Below, piece after piece: positions 48,723-59,745 of a stretch of 64,000 nucleotides of DNA (position 1 is its first letter; every line of letters starts with the position of its first letter). The stretch comes from Arctopsyche grandis (taxonomy: Eukaryota > Arthropoda > Insecta > Trichoptera > Hydropsychidae), in NCBI RefSeq assembly GCF_051622035.1, contig NC_135360.1, positions 6,510,001 to 6,574,000 of the forward strand. The letters are read 5' to 3'. A program made the position numbers and the translations under genes. Under the pieces are notes generated by a model, which saw only the letters and a program-made list of their open reading frames with translations, had not been told where the DNA came from and searched no databases.

Positions 48723-51695
48723 TCAATCCAAGACATCGCTTATCGGTGCTTTGAGCCGGGTGAGATATCTCGAATGTTGACTCGATTCAATGTGACACGT
48801 GTACGGTTTCTTTTCAGATTCCGATGGGAACGGTTTGTACGATTTGTCCGTATCGTGACTCTGCACATGTTTGAATAGCTTGGACTCGGACGGGAAGGAC
48901 AGCGTGCACATGTCACACGGATGCCGTCTTTCCTCGTGCATGCAATCCATGTGCGAGGTTAAGTACGTCGCACGGGCAAACGTCTTGAAACAGATCCGGC
49001 AAGAGAAAGGCTTATCGCCGGTGTGCAGCTTTACGTGTAACACTAAGTTAGATTTTCGAGAGAAAGTTTTGAAACATACATCGCATTTATACGGTTTATT
49101 CTTGGTGTGGACGATCATGTGGCCGTCTAAGTTCCCCTTGCGATTGAATATAGCGGGACAAACCTCACACTTGTACAGTTTGCCCGAGCTGTGAACGTTC
49201 ATATGACTGGCCAGTGTGGTTTTGGTGAAGAATGATTTGAAACATACATTACATTTGTGAATTCGGTCTTGGTGGAGTTTGGATTGCTTGAACACTTGCT
49301 TGTTTTTCACTCTGGTGTGCACCTTCTTGTGTGTCTTGAGGCTGTATTCGCGGGCGAATGACTTCGGACAGACGTTGCATTTGTGCGGTTTCACATTGGA
49401 GTGAAGTTTGGCATGTCGTTGGTAGTTTCCTTGCGTCACAAAGTACTTGGAGCAGATGTTGCATTTGTAATTTGTCTTGCCGGTGTGGATCGCCTCATGT
49501 GCCTTTAAGTAGGATCGGGATTTGAACGTTTTGAAGCAAATGCCGCATTGTAGACTTTTCACCTGACAGCGACCCGACAAATGTCTTTTCAAACTTGAGC
49601 TGTGTGCAAAGTTTTTCTTACACGATTTGCATTTAATTTTCACTTTAGATTCGGCCTTGCACGGTTTTTGTTTGAAATGTGTCGAGATGTGTGATCTCAA
49701 TTCGGACTTGTCGCAGAACAGTTTTCCACAATGGTCACATTCGAATTCGTCTAAATTCTCCTGTAACGAATTATCTATTTGCAGTGGTTGTTTTTTGGTT
49801 CCGAAATATGTGAAGTCGCTTTCTTCGTTAGACTGTAAAATAAAACGAAGATTAAAATATTTAAAAAAACACCGATTTATTTTATTTTATAACCCAAATG
49901 TAATTATTTGCATGGTACTGACTAGGGATTGCAGAAATACCGGAATGTCGAATCGAAATAAAAATAGATCGATACCAGTATTACCGGTACTTTCAGTATT
50001 TTTTTTTAACCGTTTGCCCGCGGCCGTCTTCTATGGAAGCTTTGGGCGACAGGTTTGTAGCGCGGCTGTCTTCCATAGAATTTCTGAACTTTGCACGGGA
50101 TTTTGAGCCTTATATGCGCCTATTTCAACTGTTTTAAGGTTCAAAATTGGTTGAATATATTACTGAGAGTTGAATGCCATCTATTCAATTTGCTTAAAAT
50201 GAATATATACCAGTCAAAACTTAGTTTTTTGTGGAATCATACTGAAACCTCGTTTATGTGACGTCACGTCTTCATACAATTATGAAGAATGATTATTTGA
50301 CAATTAATCCACAACTACGAGATATATTATGTATTTTATTGTTTAAAATAATACTTTATGTGTTAATAAACATATCTGGTTACTTGAGTAAATATTAAAA
50401 TCTGTATTTAAGGTCGAAAAATCGATTGCCAAATTCGCGAAAAAGGTGCCGCGTACAGGGTTTGTTCGCTATATTTATTGCCGCGGGCAAAGGGTTAACG
50501 AATAATTTCAAAATATAAAAATGATATTTTAAAGATGAAATTGTACATTTTATGGCGTATGTGTGTCAAAAGTGAAAATATTACGAATCTATTTATAAAT
50601 TATTAATTCGAGGTATAAAGTCAACGTTTCCGAATATTAAAACAATTTTAAGAATATTCCTAACGCTTCCTATATGTAATGCAAATGGCGAACGTTCATT
50701 TTCAGTTTTGAAACGAGTTAAAAATAATTTAAGGAATTCGTTAAATCAAGATAACTTCATTAAATTTAACAGTGATGTTTATTGAAAGTGATGTGGTGAA
50801 TTTATTAGATTGTGATAATATAATAAATAAATTTGAGGCATCAAAACCTCAAAAAGTTTTCCTTTTTTTTTTGTTTGAGTTTGCAAATAGATAGATATAA
50901 GTTTATAAATAGATTTTTATTATTTAATAAAGAATTGTAAATATAAAAAACACACTTTTTAAAGTGCACTCATAATTCACAATTAAAAAAAAAAACTACC
51001 AGTATCAGTACTTTCGGTATTGCAATCCCTAGTATTGACATATTAAATGCGTCCTTTATGGAAAATAAAATGCCATCAGAAAAAATATGAACTTCTAAGA
51101 TAATTATTATTGAGAAATTTACTAACCGGTGGGTTTTCTATGTTGCTCGCACCACTCCTTGATGAAATCTCAACCATTGGCACCTCCTCCCAAAGAGTAG
51201 AATCAAAAAAGATTTCGTTCTTAACAACGTCTTTCTTTGAATTAACTTCATTTTCCTTGTCAGCGGCGAAAGGATAACGAGAACACGATAGAGAATTGTT
51301 AACAAACTCCTCCTCCCAGTTTAAATCTTCGAGTACAACTTCTTCAGTCTTTATATTCAAACCCCCGGCTAACCTCGACCGAAGGATTTCGTCACTTCGG
51401 ATGCAGACATCTTTAAATTTGACAAAAAAGTGCAAGTTGAATTCACACGATGAGCATATAGAGGCCGGCAGATTGTCTTCTTTTTGCACCTGCAATCGTC
51501 ATTCGACTGGTTACGTATTGCATATTACGATGTGGTGAAATAAATACGTGTCAAATGATAAATATGTACGTGTGCAGATGAAGTTACCTGTAGCTGACAG
51601 CAGCTCCAAATGCAGTTGGCCAGAGAGCCGCGATCGCCATGGATGGAGACGACCGTCTCGGCTGGTGAGAAACGCAGACAAAGTCGACATTCCAT
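48723..51695 (-). CDS. ZAD-C2H2 zinc-finger protein 1, 10 fingers
   Basis: Insect-type nuclear protein, probably a DNA-binding regulator. Exons (plus coordinates): 51588-51695, 51127-51489, 48723-49832; 36+121+369 = 526 aa, all junctions phase 0 with GT-AG. The ZAD spans exons 1-2: CRLCL (Cys3, Cys6) and CSSC in exon 2 as the second zinc pair. An acidic linker (NIKTEEVVLEDLNWEEEF) follows. The last exon encodes about ten C2H2 fingers, the second with a terminal Cys instead of His. The ATG at 51695 was chosen because it sits two residues before the first ZAD cysteine; earlier in-frame codons would add an unconserved extension. Intron 2 carries a hAT with a nested MITE. It is a paralogue of 59742-63465, with the same exon borders. 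Confidence 0.9.
49923..51031 (+). mobile_element. hAT relic in intron 2 of zinc-finger gene 1
   Basis: Ends tAGGGATTGCAGAAATACCG / CGGTATTGCAATCCCTa with 8-bp duplications gtactgac / gtattgac. A plus-strand transposase piece at about 50590-50780 (FPNIKTILRIFLTLPICNAN, GERSFSVLKRVK) is a hAT dimerisation motif. A family B MITE is nested inside. Confidence 0.85.
50006..50498 (+). mobile_element. TTAA MITE family B, copy 4
   Basis: TTAA at 50006-50009 and 50495-50498 with CCGTTTGCCCGCGGC / GCCGCGGGCAAAGGG ends. Inserted within the hAT relic. Confidence 0.92.
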
Positions 51696-51865
51696 CGCGA
51701 CAAACTTCACAACTAATCGCCATCGAACGCCACCCAAACTTGTGAAAGATAACGTTTGCTGATACCAGGGTTGCCAGGTGGAAAAATTGTGAGAACATAT
51801 GGCTTGAAAAATATTTGAAAAGAAAATTAATGTTTTATATTTTTCAGTGCTAAGGGAAACACTAG

Positions 51866-51972
51866 TCAAAGTCGTTGGTCATATGGATTTTAGTTTTAAA
51901 AAAATAGTAATCCTGTGAAATTACTGAGAATCTTTTATACCCATGACGACTACATATGTATGTTCAGTACCA
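51866..51972 (+). repeat. Direct repeat, left copy (partner 54487-54583)
   Basis: About 100 bases (gtcaaagtcgttggtcatat ... gttcagtacca) recur almost unchanged at 54487-54583. The two copies bracket the LTR-like and minisatellite block between. Lies just upstream of zinc-finger gene 1. Confidence 0.85.
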
Positions 51973-52094
51973 GGGACGTCATTTGGGGGGGGGGCATGCC
52001 ATGGCAGCTGCCATGCCTTAGTTTTGGAATAGTGTGAATTTAGAAACAATAAGAATTTGAAGATTAATGAAATAATATGATTGTTAGTTATGTT

Positions 52095-52225
52095 ATGGTT
52101 AAAGCCCGGACCCAGAAGGTGCCGCGTATTGTTCAAATGTTGTAAATGCATTGTTAAAGGTTTGCCGAACCTTTTTTACAAAGGATTTACAACAATGGGA
52201 CAATGAGCGGGCCCTTGGCTATCCT
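52095..52225. repeat. Short dispersed repeat with internal symmetry
   Basis: Related segments occur near 41935-42050 (opposite strand) and 25735-25853. Shared motifs are aatggacaat/attgttcaa, gcatttacaac and 'tatcctacctctag'. Probably a small nonautonomous element; ends not fixed. Confidence 0.5.
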
Positions 52226-52242
52226 ACCTCTAGTTATGTTAC

Positions 52243-52500
52243 TGTAGGCATATAGTACAACTCATGCTATATTATCTCATCATCGATCCTGTCCAAACAC
52301 GCATAAACTCAAGGGCAACGATCCCTGTGACCGTGCCCGAAGAACAAATGAAGAACACGCTTCCCCCATTAACGCATGGCACACGCTCGCATTCTCAAAC
52401 GAACGATGATCTCATCAGGCCACTGCGACACAGATCCAGAAAAGTCGTAAAACGATAAAACCGCACGTGTCCCTCGATCGCCTCATAAAGGTCTGTTCAT
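52243..52500 (+). mobile_element. Degraded LTR-like fragment
   Basis: Starts TGTAGGCATATAG and aligns with 63859-64000 and 5862-6100 (ctcatcatcgatcctgt.caa, agggcaacg). More diverged than the other two copies. Confidence 0.6.
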
Positions 52501-52684
52501 ACTTAACAGCACTGCACGACTCCGTTTCAAATATGTCATTTTATAACATTTCTATTCATATTGTAGGCGGGGTACATGTTTGTTGACCGTATCCCGGCCT
52601 AACGAAACACTGTTGTGCTAGTTTTATAAAGTTTTATTGTTTGCCTATGGTTGTACAAAGGTATGGTATTTGTGGGCAAAAGTA

Positions 52685-52850
52685 TGTCGTTCAGCGGTCT
52701 CTGGATATGGTAGAGTGTCGCTGGCTCGGCATTCAGCTATGTTCAGAAGGTCTCTGGATGCGGCAGTGTGTTGCTGGCTCGGTGTTCGGCTATGTTCGGA
52801 AGGTCTCTGGATACGGCAGTGTGTTGCTGGCTCGTCCGGCTGGTTGATCT
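52685..52850. repeat. Minisatellite ~52 bp, left (inverted) arm
   Basis: Three units of the type ggtctctggatacggcagtg followed by 'ttgctggctcg' and 'ggctatgttc'. This is the reverse complement of the right-arm units at 53829-54085. Confidence 0.85.
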
Positions 52851-53218
52851 TCCAAGTCCGCGTAGTGTAGTGGTGGCTGGTCAGGAGCTGTATGTCGACG
52901 CTTGCTGCTGTGGGTCGACTGGCGTTGTTTGGGTTGTACCTCCTTTTATAGTGTTTCTGGAATCACCTGATCGATGGTGGTGGTTTGTTGATGCGTAAGA
53001 AAGGAATTTGCTTTTGTCGAGGCGTAGAATTTTCTGGAACGATTGATGGAAGTGGTTGTTGATGCGTAAGCGCATGTGGTTGTTGATGCGTGAACGAGGA
53101 ATGACATTGGTTTTAATCATATAATTTTGTTTTATTGTTTACACATTGAAAAATATATACAAGAATAAGAGAGAACTCTCAGCAAATAGGTTGAAAAGTG
53201 GCACTGACGTTCAAAAGA

Positions 53219-53899
53219 TGGAAAAAGACGAGTCTTCTAGTCTTATTAGCATAGATAAATTACACAATGAGGATGAATTCAAAATATGTATTGTAGGAAT
53301 CTCGTCATCGTCACCGCCATCAAAACATTTACTGCGACGCAGAATACATTTCCCACGATCAACCATTGACGTTACCCGAAGTCGAAGAACACCTGCAGCC
53401 ATTAAAATAAATCGAGTGGAACGGCGCCAAACATTCTAGCATGTTCCACCCCTACAAGTCGAGCGGAACGACACCAGTCAAAGAACACCTGCAGCCAGTA
53501 AAAACTAAATCGAGTAGAAACGTCGCCAAACGTTCGAGAAACGTCCACCCTAATCGACAAAAACACATTCCTCGCACACGCATAAACACCATCTGCGACG
53601 AGTCACGTGATGCCCAAAAACAATATAAAAAGAGGTCCACCCCAAAACAACACCAGTCGACCCACAGCAACAAGCGTCGACACACAGCAGCAGACCAGTC
53701 GACCCACAGCAACAAGCGTCGACACACAGCAGCAGACCAGTCGACCCACAGCAACAAGCGTCGACACACAGCAGCAGACCAGTCGACCCACAGCAACAAG
53801 AGTCGACACACAGCAGCGGACCAGTCGACATCCAGAGACCTTCTGAACATAGCCGAACGCCGAGCCAGCAACACTCTACCGTATCCAGAGACCTGCTGA
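53219..53899 (+). other. Open frames over repeat block, coding status doubtful
   Basis: A frame at 53219-53439 (starts MEKDESSSLISIDKLHNEDE, basic C-terminus) and another at 53441-53899 are open on the plus strand, with larger frames on the minus strand. The 42-bp repeat (14 codons) stays open in several frames at once, so length alone is no evidence. Only 53219-53400 has non-repetitive protein-like composition. No known domain. Confidence 0.3.
53656..53830. repeat. 42-bp minisatellite, four units
   Basis: Units start at 53656, 53698, 53740 and 53782, each beginning gtcgacccacagcaacaagc, with a partial fifth at 53824. Each unit equals 14 codons. Confidence 0.95.
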
Positions 53900-54085
53900 A
53901 CATAGCCGAATGCCGAGCCAGCAACACACTGCCATATCCAGAGACATCTGAACATAGCCGAATTCCGAGCCAGCAACACACTGCCATATCCAGAGACATC
54001 TGAACATAGCCGAATTCCGAGCCAGCAACACACTGCCATATCCAGAGACATCTGAACATAGCCGGATCCAGAGCAACGACACATT
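53829..54085. repeat. Minisatellite ~52 bp, right arm, about five units
   Basis: Units of the type ccatatccagagacatctga followed by acatagccgaattccgagcc and agcaacacactg. They are inverted relative to 52685-52850. Confidence 0.92.
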
Positions 54086-54239
54086 GCAGATCCAGCGGTC
54101 CGCACGACACCAAGTCAACAGCCAAAAGCCGTCTCGAGAACACTACGATTCCAGCCGCTTCAACAACATATTTATACACTTGTATATTCAAACAATAAAG
54201 TACCTTATTCAAACAAACAGCAGTATTAACTACTAAAAC

Positions 54240-55740
54240 ACAAACGAACTCGTCTATAATACATGGCGGACTGGTGGTGAAGAACACCTTCACAACTAGA
54301 TCAGTCCCCATAGTATAATAATTTATATACATACATATAGTACAAATAGGTTGAAAAATGAGAGAAGTTTTTAAAAAAGTTATTTCAAAAAAATTACGGA
54401 ACAAATTAAAAAATCATTGAAAAAGGCGCGTTTCGTGGCGCCCCACCGCATTGCAGCATCTGCGGGTGCGGTAGCTACGCCACTGAGTCAAAGTCGTTGG
54501 TCATATGGATTTTAGTTTAAAAAAAATTGTAATCCTGTGAAATTACTGAGAATCTTTTATACCCACGACGACTATGTTCAGTACCAACTGGTTCGGTGAT
54601 TATTGCCCACAAAGAGCTCGTCCAAAAGTCACTAAAATCTCTATAACGGAACATCTGGCAGCCGGAAAGTTTATCATACTAACGATAACTATCATACTAA
54701 CGAGAGCTCGATTGCCAAATATTCCGTGTTCGCGATTTTCATGGCAGAAATTGTCTTTTGGGTGATCACAATGTGCGTAATAATCCAATTACCTTACTAA
54801 CTGATGGCAATGCATTATTTTACCGTTGATTGACTTGAATGTTTAAATTTTCCTCTTCATGTTAGAGACAGTAAATAATTGATTTTTAATATGAAAAAAG
54901 TAGTTTTATTTTTTTTTTTAAATCAAAGTTCAACCAAATCGTTATATTAATTATTTTTAATATTTCATGTTAAAAATAAATTATTTTATGCTTATTTTTT
55001 AATTTAGAACAAATTTTATAATGCTTTTTCCCTAATCTACTACTATATATTACGTTTCTAACAATTAATATTATATGTACATATTGAAAAATACGGCATT
55101 AGATCATCAAATTTATTTATTTCGAAATGGAAGGCATTGTTCTTGAATCGTATAGCAGACAAACAAAGCTAATAAAAAGGTTGTAAAAAGAGGACACTGT
55201 CCTTTTTTGGAGACTAAATATTTTATACATACGAAGATGCTATTCTGTGGGTGTGTGTGTGTCCTTCAGTGACGCTCGTCGAACATTTCATATAATAAAA
55301 ACGGACGAAATGTATGTATGTTTGGTTTCAATTTCAGTTCTGGATCCAGATCCGGTTCCGGATTCCTTTTTCAGTTCTGGATTTTTTATTTTTTGTTACT
55401 TTTAATATTTTTATTGAATAATTTAATGTGCCATAATCCATGTGCTGATATTTCATCGGTATCATCACTAGTTATATATAACAAGCCGAACTGCTTTAAA
55501 CCGCCAAGATAACAACTATAGATGAGGGGCTTGCGAGTGTTTGTACATATGTTGTGTACATTATATCCATATCTTATTTACTGAGCTACGGTTTATTCAA
55601 TTTTTGAAGCCAATATAAAAAATCCCACTATTTGTTGAATCAGTAAAATAATATTTATAAATATTTTAAGGTATTTAATGACACTAAACCTGTTCTTCCA
55701 AAACCAAACATTTAAGCACCTTTTATAATATATGTATTAT
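54240..55740. other. Gene-free interval
   Basis: Contains the right copy of the 100-bp direct repeat (54487-54583), a DNA-transposon-like end 'ggtagctacgccactg' just before it, AT-rich DNA and a short (TG)n with a LINE-like tail near 55250-55380. No gene seen. Confidence 0.45.
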
Positions 55741-55743
55741 ATA

Positions 55744-57126
55744 CAGTGGCGGACTGGGACTGAAATCAGTGCATGCCAGGAGTCAAAGGGGGCCCAACCA
55801 GGGTTAAAAAAATTTGTCCCCCCCCCCCATATAACAAAATTTTCTTCTTTCCATCACGCTAAAAATCAAGGGTAAAAAATAAATATAATTTTATATAATT
55901 AATAACTAATTAATAATTAATTAAATATAATAAAAGCAATTTTATTAAATAACTAAAACTTTTTTTTGACCGAATTCGTTACTCATAAAGTTTAAATTCA
56001 TCTTATTCGTTGTTTTGTGAGAGAATGGACGTCTGCAAATAAAATAAAATTTCGAGAAATAAAATCATTTGTGATTGAACCAATTCAGTAAAATACTAAT
56101 TTAAAACCTTTCTTGAAAACAAAAAATATACGATCTTTGGGAAAAATAAACGTTACACATCTGTTTTTGAGACAAAATAAAGTAAAGGGGACCTTTCTAA
56201 CGATTCGCTCCATAGGATGAACAATTTCAAAGAATTTTACCCAAGGCATACCACTTAAAAACCAAAATATACTTGTTTCGAAATAATAAAATCTTTTTTT
56301 TTCAAAACACAGCAGCGATTATTTTATTAGTTACCCAAAAGTAACATACATAAGAAATAAACGTAGCATTCATAGATCCATAGTATCTCATTAATCATTA
56401 ATTCATAATATTTTCTAAATTCACACTATTCCTTAATTTAGGGGGGCGAGTGCCCCCCTTTGCCCCCCCAAATTACGCCCCTGAAAAAAATGCATAATAT
56501 TTTCAATTAATATTAATCGAAAATCGGGATTTTGGGGAGGGGGCCCCTATCCTATATTTCTATATACATGGATGTGTCTAGATTAGGAATAGATTTTATA
56601 TTCGGAAACTGTTTAAAATTGTGTATTATTATTAATTATCTTACTATTATATATCGTCGAAGCATAATCAAATGTTATTTTGAAAGTATGAAGTAAATTT
56701 AAATCGCTGGTTGATGATGAATCTTCCTATCGAAATTGTTTTAAGCAATTCAGTTTATATTATTCACGAAAATTAGTTTATACCCATTTTTATTTCAGTA
56801 GGTAGTTGTTACATAGGTATTGGAATATACATAATATTGAGGTTGGAAATGGGCCCGACAAAAGGGCCCACGCAACTTACATTTCGAGCCTAATAAAAAA
56901 AGTTAACCGATCCTTGGGCTGTTAAAGCAGGTATTAGTTGTTTGTGTATATCGTAAGAAATTTATTTTGTTGAAATACCCAAACTTTAGGTCCCAAAGAC
57001 CTATAATTTTTTACATACGTGAAATATAAAAAGTTATTTAATTTTACTGAGGGCCCATATTTTCTAACAGATAGTGGGGCCCACATGCCATCGGGCATGT
57101 TCGCTTGTATGGCCAGTCCGCCACTG
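55744..57126. mobile_element. hAT element, noncoding
   Basis: 1383 bp with ends CAGTGGCGGACTGG / CCAGTCCGCCACTG and perfect 8-bp target duplications (attatata) at 55736-55743 and 57127-57134. Interior has mirrored gggggcccc-type tracts and, at about 56440-56485, another GC-rich transposon-like end (aaattacgcccctg). No transposase frame remains. Confidence 0.9.
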
Positions 57127-57734
57127 ATTATATATCACAACAAATCACAAAATCTTTATGGGTTGAAAGTAAATAAGTAATATAATTAATGTAAAATATT
57201 AGAAATTAAAGTAGTTTTGCTTATTTACTATTTACGATTTGCACTGTTTTACTTTTCAATAATTTTCAGTCAATTTCTACCATGAAAAAAATACTTTACA
57301 GCAATTTCTAGTTTCATTATATGAAATTAGGGCAAGATTTGATGCAGTATAAAATTAAAATTGCTATACCACTGGTAATATTGTATTTTTCTCCTTGCTA
57401 TCTTGCTAAATAAAATGAATCATATCTTCTTCATGTTAAAACACTTTGTAAGCGGGTAGGTCGCGCGGCCGCCTGAAAGGCGAAGGTGGGCGTGTTTTCG
57501 CGATATTGCGGTTTACTCTCAATACTCGCTAAAATTCGTATAACTCTCGAAGTTCTCATTGTATTTCAATAAAATTTTTGATTTGTACTCGCCAGTATCT
57601 GCAGATTCTATTTATGAACACCACAACACAAAAAAGTTTTACTTTCACTTATAAATACATATTGTTTTATAGTTTTAAAGTTTTAATTAAAAAATGCCTT
57701 ATAACATAAATAATAGTTTTATACAATATTTACA

Positions 57735-58023
57735 AATGGTAATTAATAGTTTACGCGTGTATGACATCTATCAAAGCAGGTACCTTTATGAAGTGGAATG
57801 TTACAGAACTCGCAAAAGTATCGGGTTTCACTGCTGTTCTTTTGTGCAGTACACATGGATATTTTTTTGTGCCGCTTGTCATTATGGGTCGTAATTTATG
57901 ACTTCGTAAATCCATAGATAATCCTAGGGGATGGTCCTTTGTCTTTGCACGCTTCGTTGGTGCTGGTGTTGGTGCATTATTATCGGCAAATATTTTATCC
58001 TGATCATCAGCACAAGAAGCCAT
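57735..58023 (-). pseudogene. piggyBac transposase C-terminal relic
   Basis: From an ATG at 58021-58023 a frame runs through an NLS-like KRAKTK. After a one-base shift at a T7 run (about 57862) it continues as a Cys-rich piggyBac C-terminus (FCEFCNIPLHKGTCFDRCHT, stop near 57736). The N-terminus joined so close to the C-terminal Cys-rich domain implies a large internal deletion. Non-functional. Confidence 0.65.
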
Positions 58024-58175
58024 TTTTACGGATTAATTCAAATTCAAATTCACGAAAGCGACCAAAAGAACCGAAAAGGTCAGCGTCTTACGGAAACCTA
58101 CATCTAGGGTGAAATAGGAAGAAACAAGCGAAAGATTGAAAAAAATGGGTGTGACAAATTTCAAACACATGCTAC

Positions 58176-58420
58176 GAGTTTAAATGGTTCCACGAGACAA
58201 AATATATAACACAGGTTCCGATTTTATCATTTTTATATGAAGTATGTATCCAATTATAGAGATGTCGTTGATTAAAAATATTTTAAGAACACGAGTTTTC
58301 TCGTAATCCGCAGTCCAAGAGCAGACTACGTGAACACGAGAATTCTCGTGACCCGCCTTCAAGCGTTTGGTACTCAAACACGAGAATTCTCGTGACCCGA
58401 TCACAAAGTGTAGTAGCGCT
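58176..58420. mobile_element. Family D MITE-related fragment
   Basis: Reverse-complement match to 21297-21440, followed by two copies of the palindrome cacgagaattctcgtg, each followed by acccg (about 58334 and 58379), and a diverged third. Related to the end motif at 20766-20800. Confidence 0.6.
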
Positions 58421-58529
58421 TCCTGTATTTGGATAAATTGCCCAAAATATATTTTCTTTTGATGAATTGTTGAAACTCTAAGATTTAATTTTATATCAAA
58501 TGGGAATCCACTTGACAAAACTATCTTTC

Positions 58530-59229
58530 CGTTGTGAGAAATAGTTTTCTATATGTACATATACTATCAACAGATAACCCATTTCTGTGTTATTCGATTC
58601 AAATTCAAAATAACACTAATGATTTTACCGAGTAAATCATCGAACTTAATTCAAAATTTCATTTCATGGAAAAAAGGCCAGCTGGACTTCTTCAGGTCAG
58701 CGAACATCTTTGTCACTGAGAAAGCTGTAACGAAATTATTGGAAGAAGGGTTTCCAATCTTGACTTCCCAAAGAGTACAAAAAAAACTACATATTTGAAT
58801 ATTAAATGTGTATGATTCAACATCAACTGAACTGGTAAACATCAGTTAGAATTTAACCTAACTACATATGTAAACTGTATATGAAAACGTTTTAAAAATT
58901 TTAAATTATCACAACAGAAACTCTCAAGGGTTGATGTATGCAATGTTGATGCATATAAAATGATTCAAATTTACATTCTGAAATAATGTGAATATTTAAA
59001 GTGACCCTGTAAATATAATTATAAATGAATTATTTAATATAAAAAAAATAATATCAATTTATTCCAAAAAATATTCAATACAAACATAAATATCTATAGA
59101 AAAATAAATACAAAACAAGGTTAATCCTATAAAAAAATGTCTATGAATAATCTTTGCACTCTTCAGTGGGTAATCGTTTTAATTTACAATATACAGATTT
59201 TTGAACACACGACTAATTTTGAATAGGAC
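58530..59229. other. AT-rich interval downstream of zinc-finger gene 2
   Basis: A short plus-strand frame (58553-58795) includes FISWKKGQLDFFRSANIFVT and VQKKLHI, possibly a transposon-protein remnant, unassigned. Otherwise nothing recognised. Confidence 0.35.
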
Positions 59230-59745
59230 TTAAGAGGGCTGTACACCCGAAACCTTAATTTTGTTGCCGTTCCTTTCTTCGAAATATATATTGAGTGAAT
59301 GCGACAATATATATATCAATATATATATTGAGTGAATGCGACAGTTGCGCTTCGACCAAATAATACGTATTTTAAATCAACAAAATCGAGGTTTCGTTTT
59401 CTCCTATTTTCTCCTCCAAAACTGGACCAATTTTTAAAAAAATTTCATCATCGGTATGAGAAAGATATTTTCTGTGCAACTATGCGCGTATTTTTTTTTA
59501 AATCGACCGTTAAATAAGCACGCTGGACTCTTTTCGTGGGTGTAAAAAAAAGAGGCGATTTTATAGATGTTTGGCGGCTCCTAGCTCCTATAAAATATAA
59601 CTAATCAAAAAAATAAAACGATAGATGCATCCCAATGGTGGATATCCATAGCATATTAAAAAATAATTTCTCTAGTACCATAATTGAGGAAGGGAGAAGT
59701 GTAATACGTTTGTATGGACAAGGCGCTGGTGTCCAGCCCTCTTAA
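59230..59745 (+). mobile_element. TTAA MITE family A, copy 3, abutting a stop codon
   Basis: TTAA at 59230-59233 and 59742-59745 with GAGGGCTGTACACC / GGTGTCCAGCCCTC ends. The right TTAA contains the TAA stop (minus strand, 59742-59744) of the adjacent 20-finger gene. Confidence 0.92.

Noticed and set aside
48871-50106. Plus-strand ORFs (107 and 159 codons)
   Set aside because: Antisense of zinc-finger exons or MITE sequence; no independent coding evidence.
53452-54404. Minus-strand ORFs of 217 and 284 codons
   Set aside because: They run over the 42- and 52-bp minisatellites, are open in several frames at once, and encode Cys/Leu/Trp-rich repeats with no domain.
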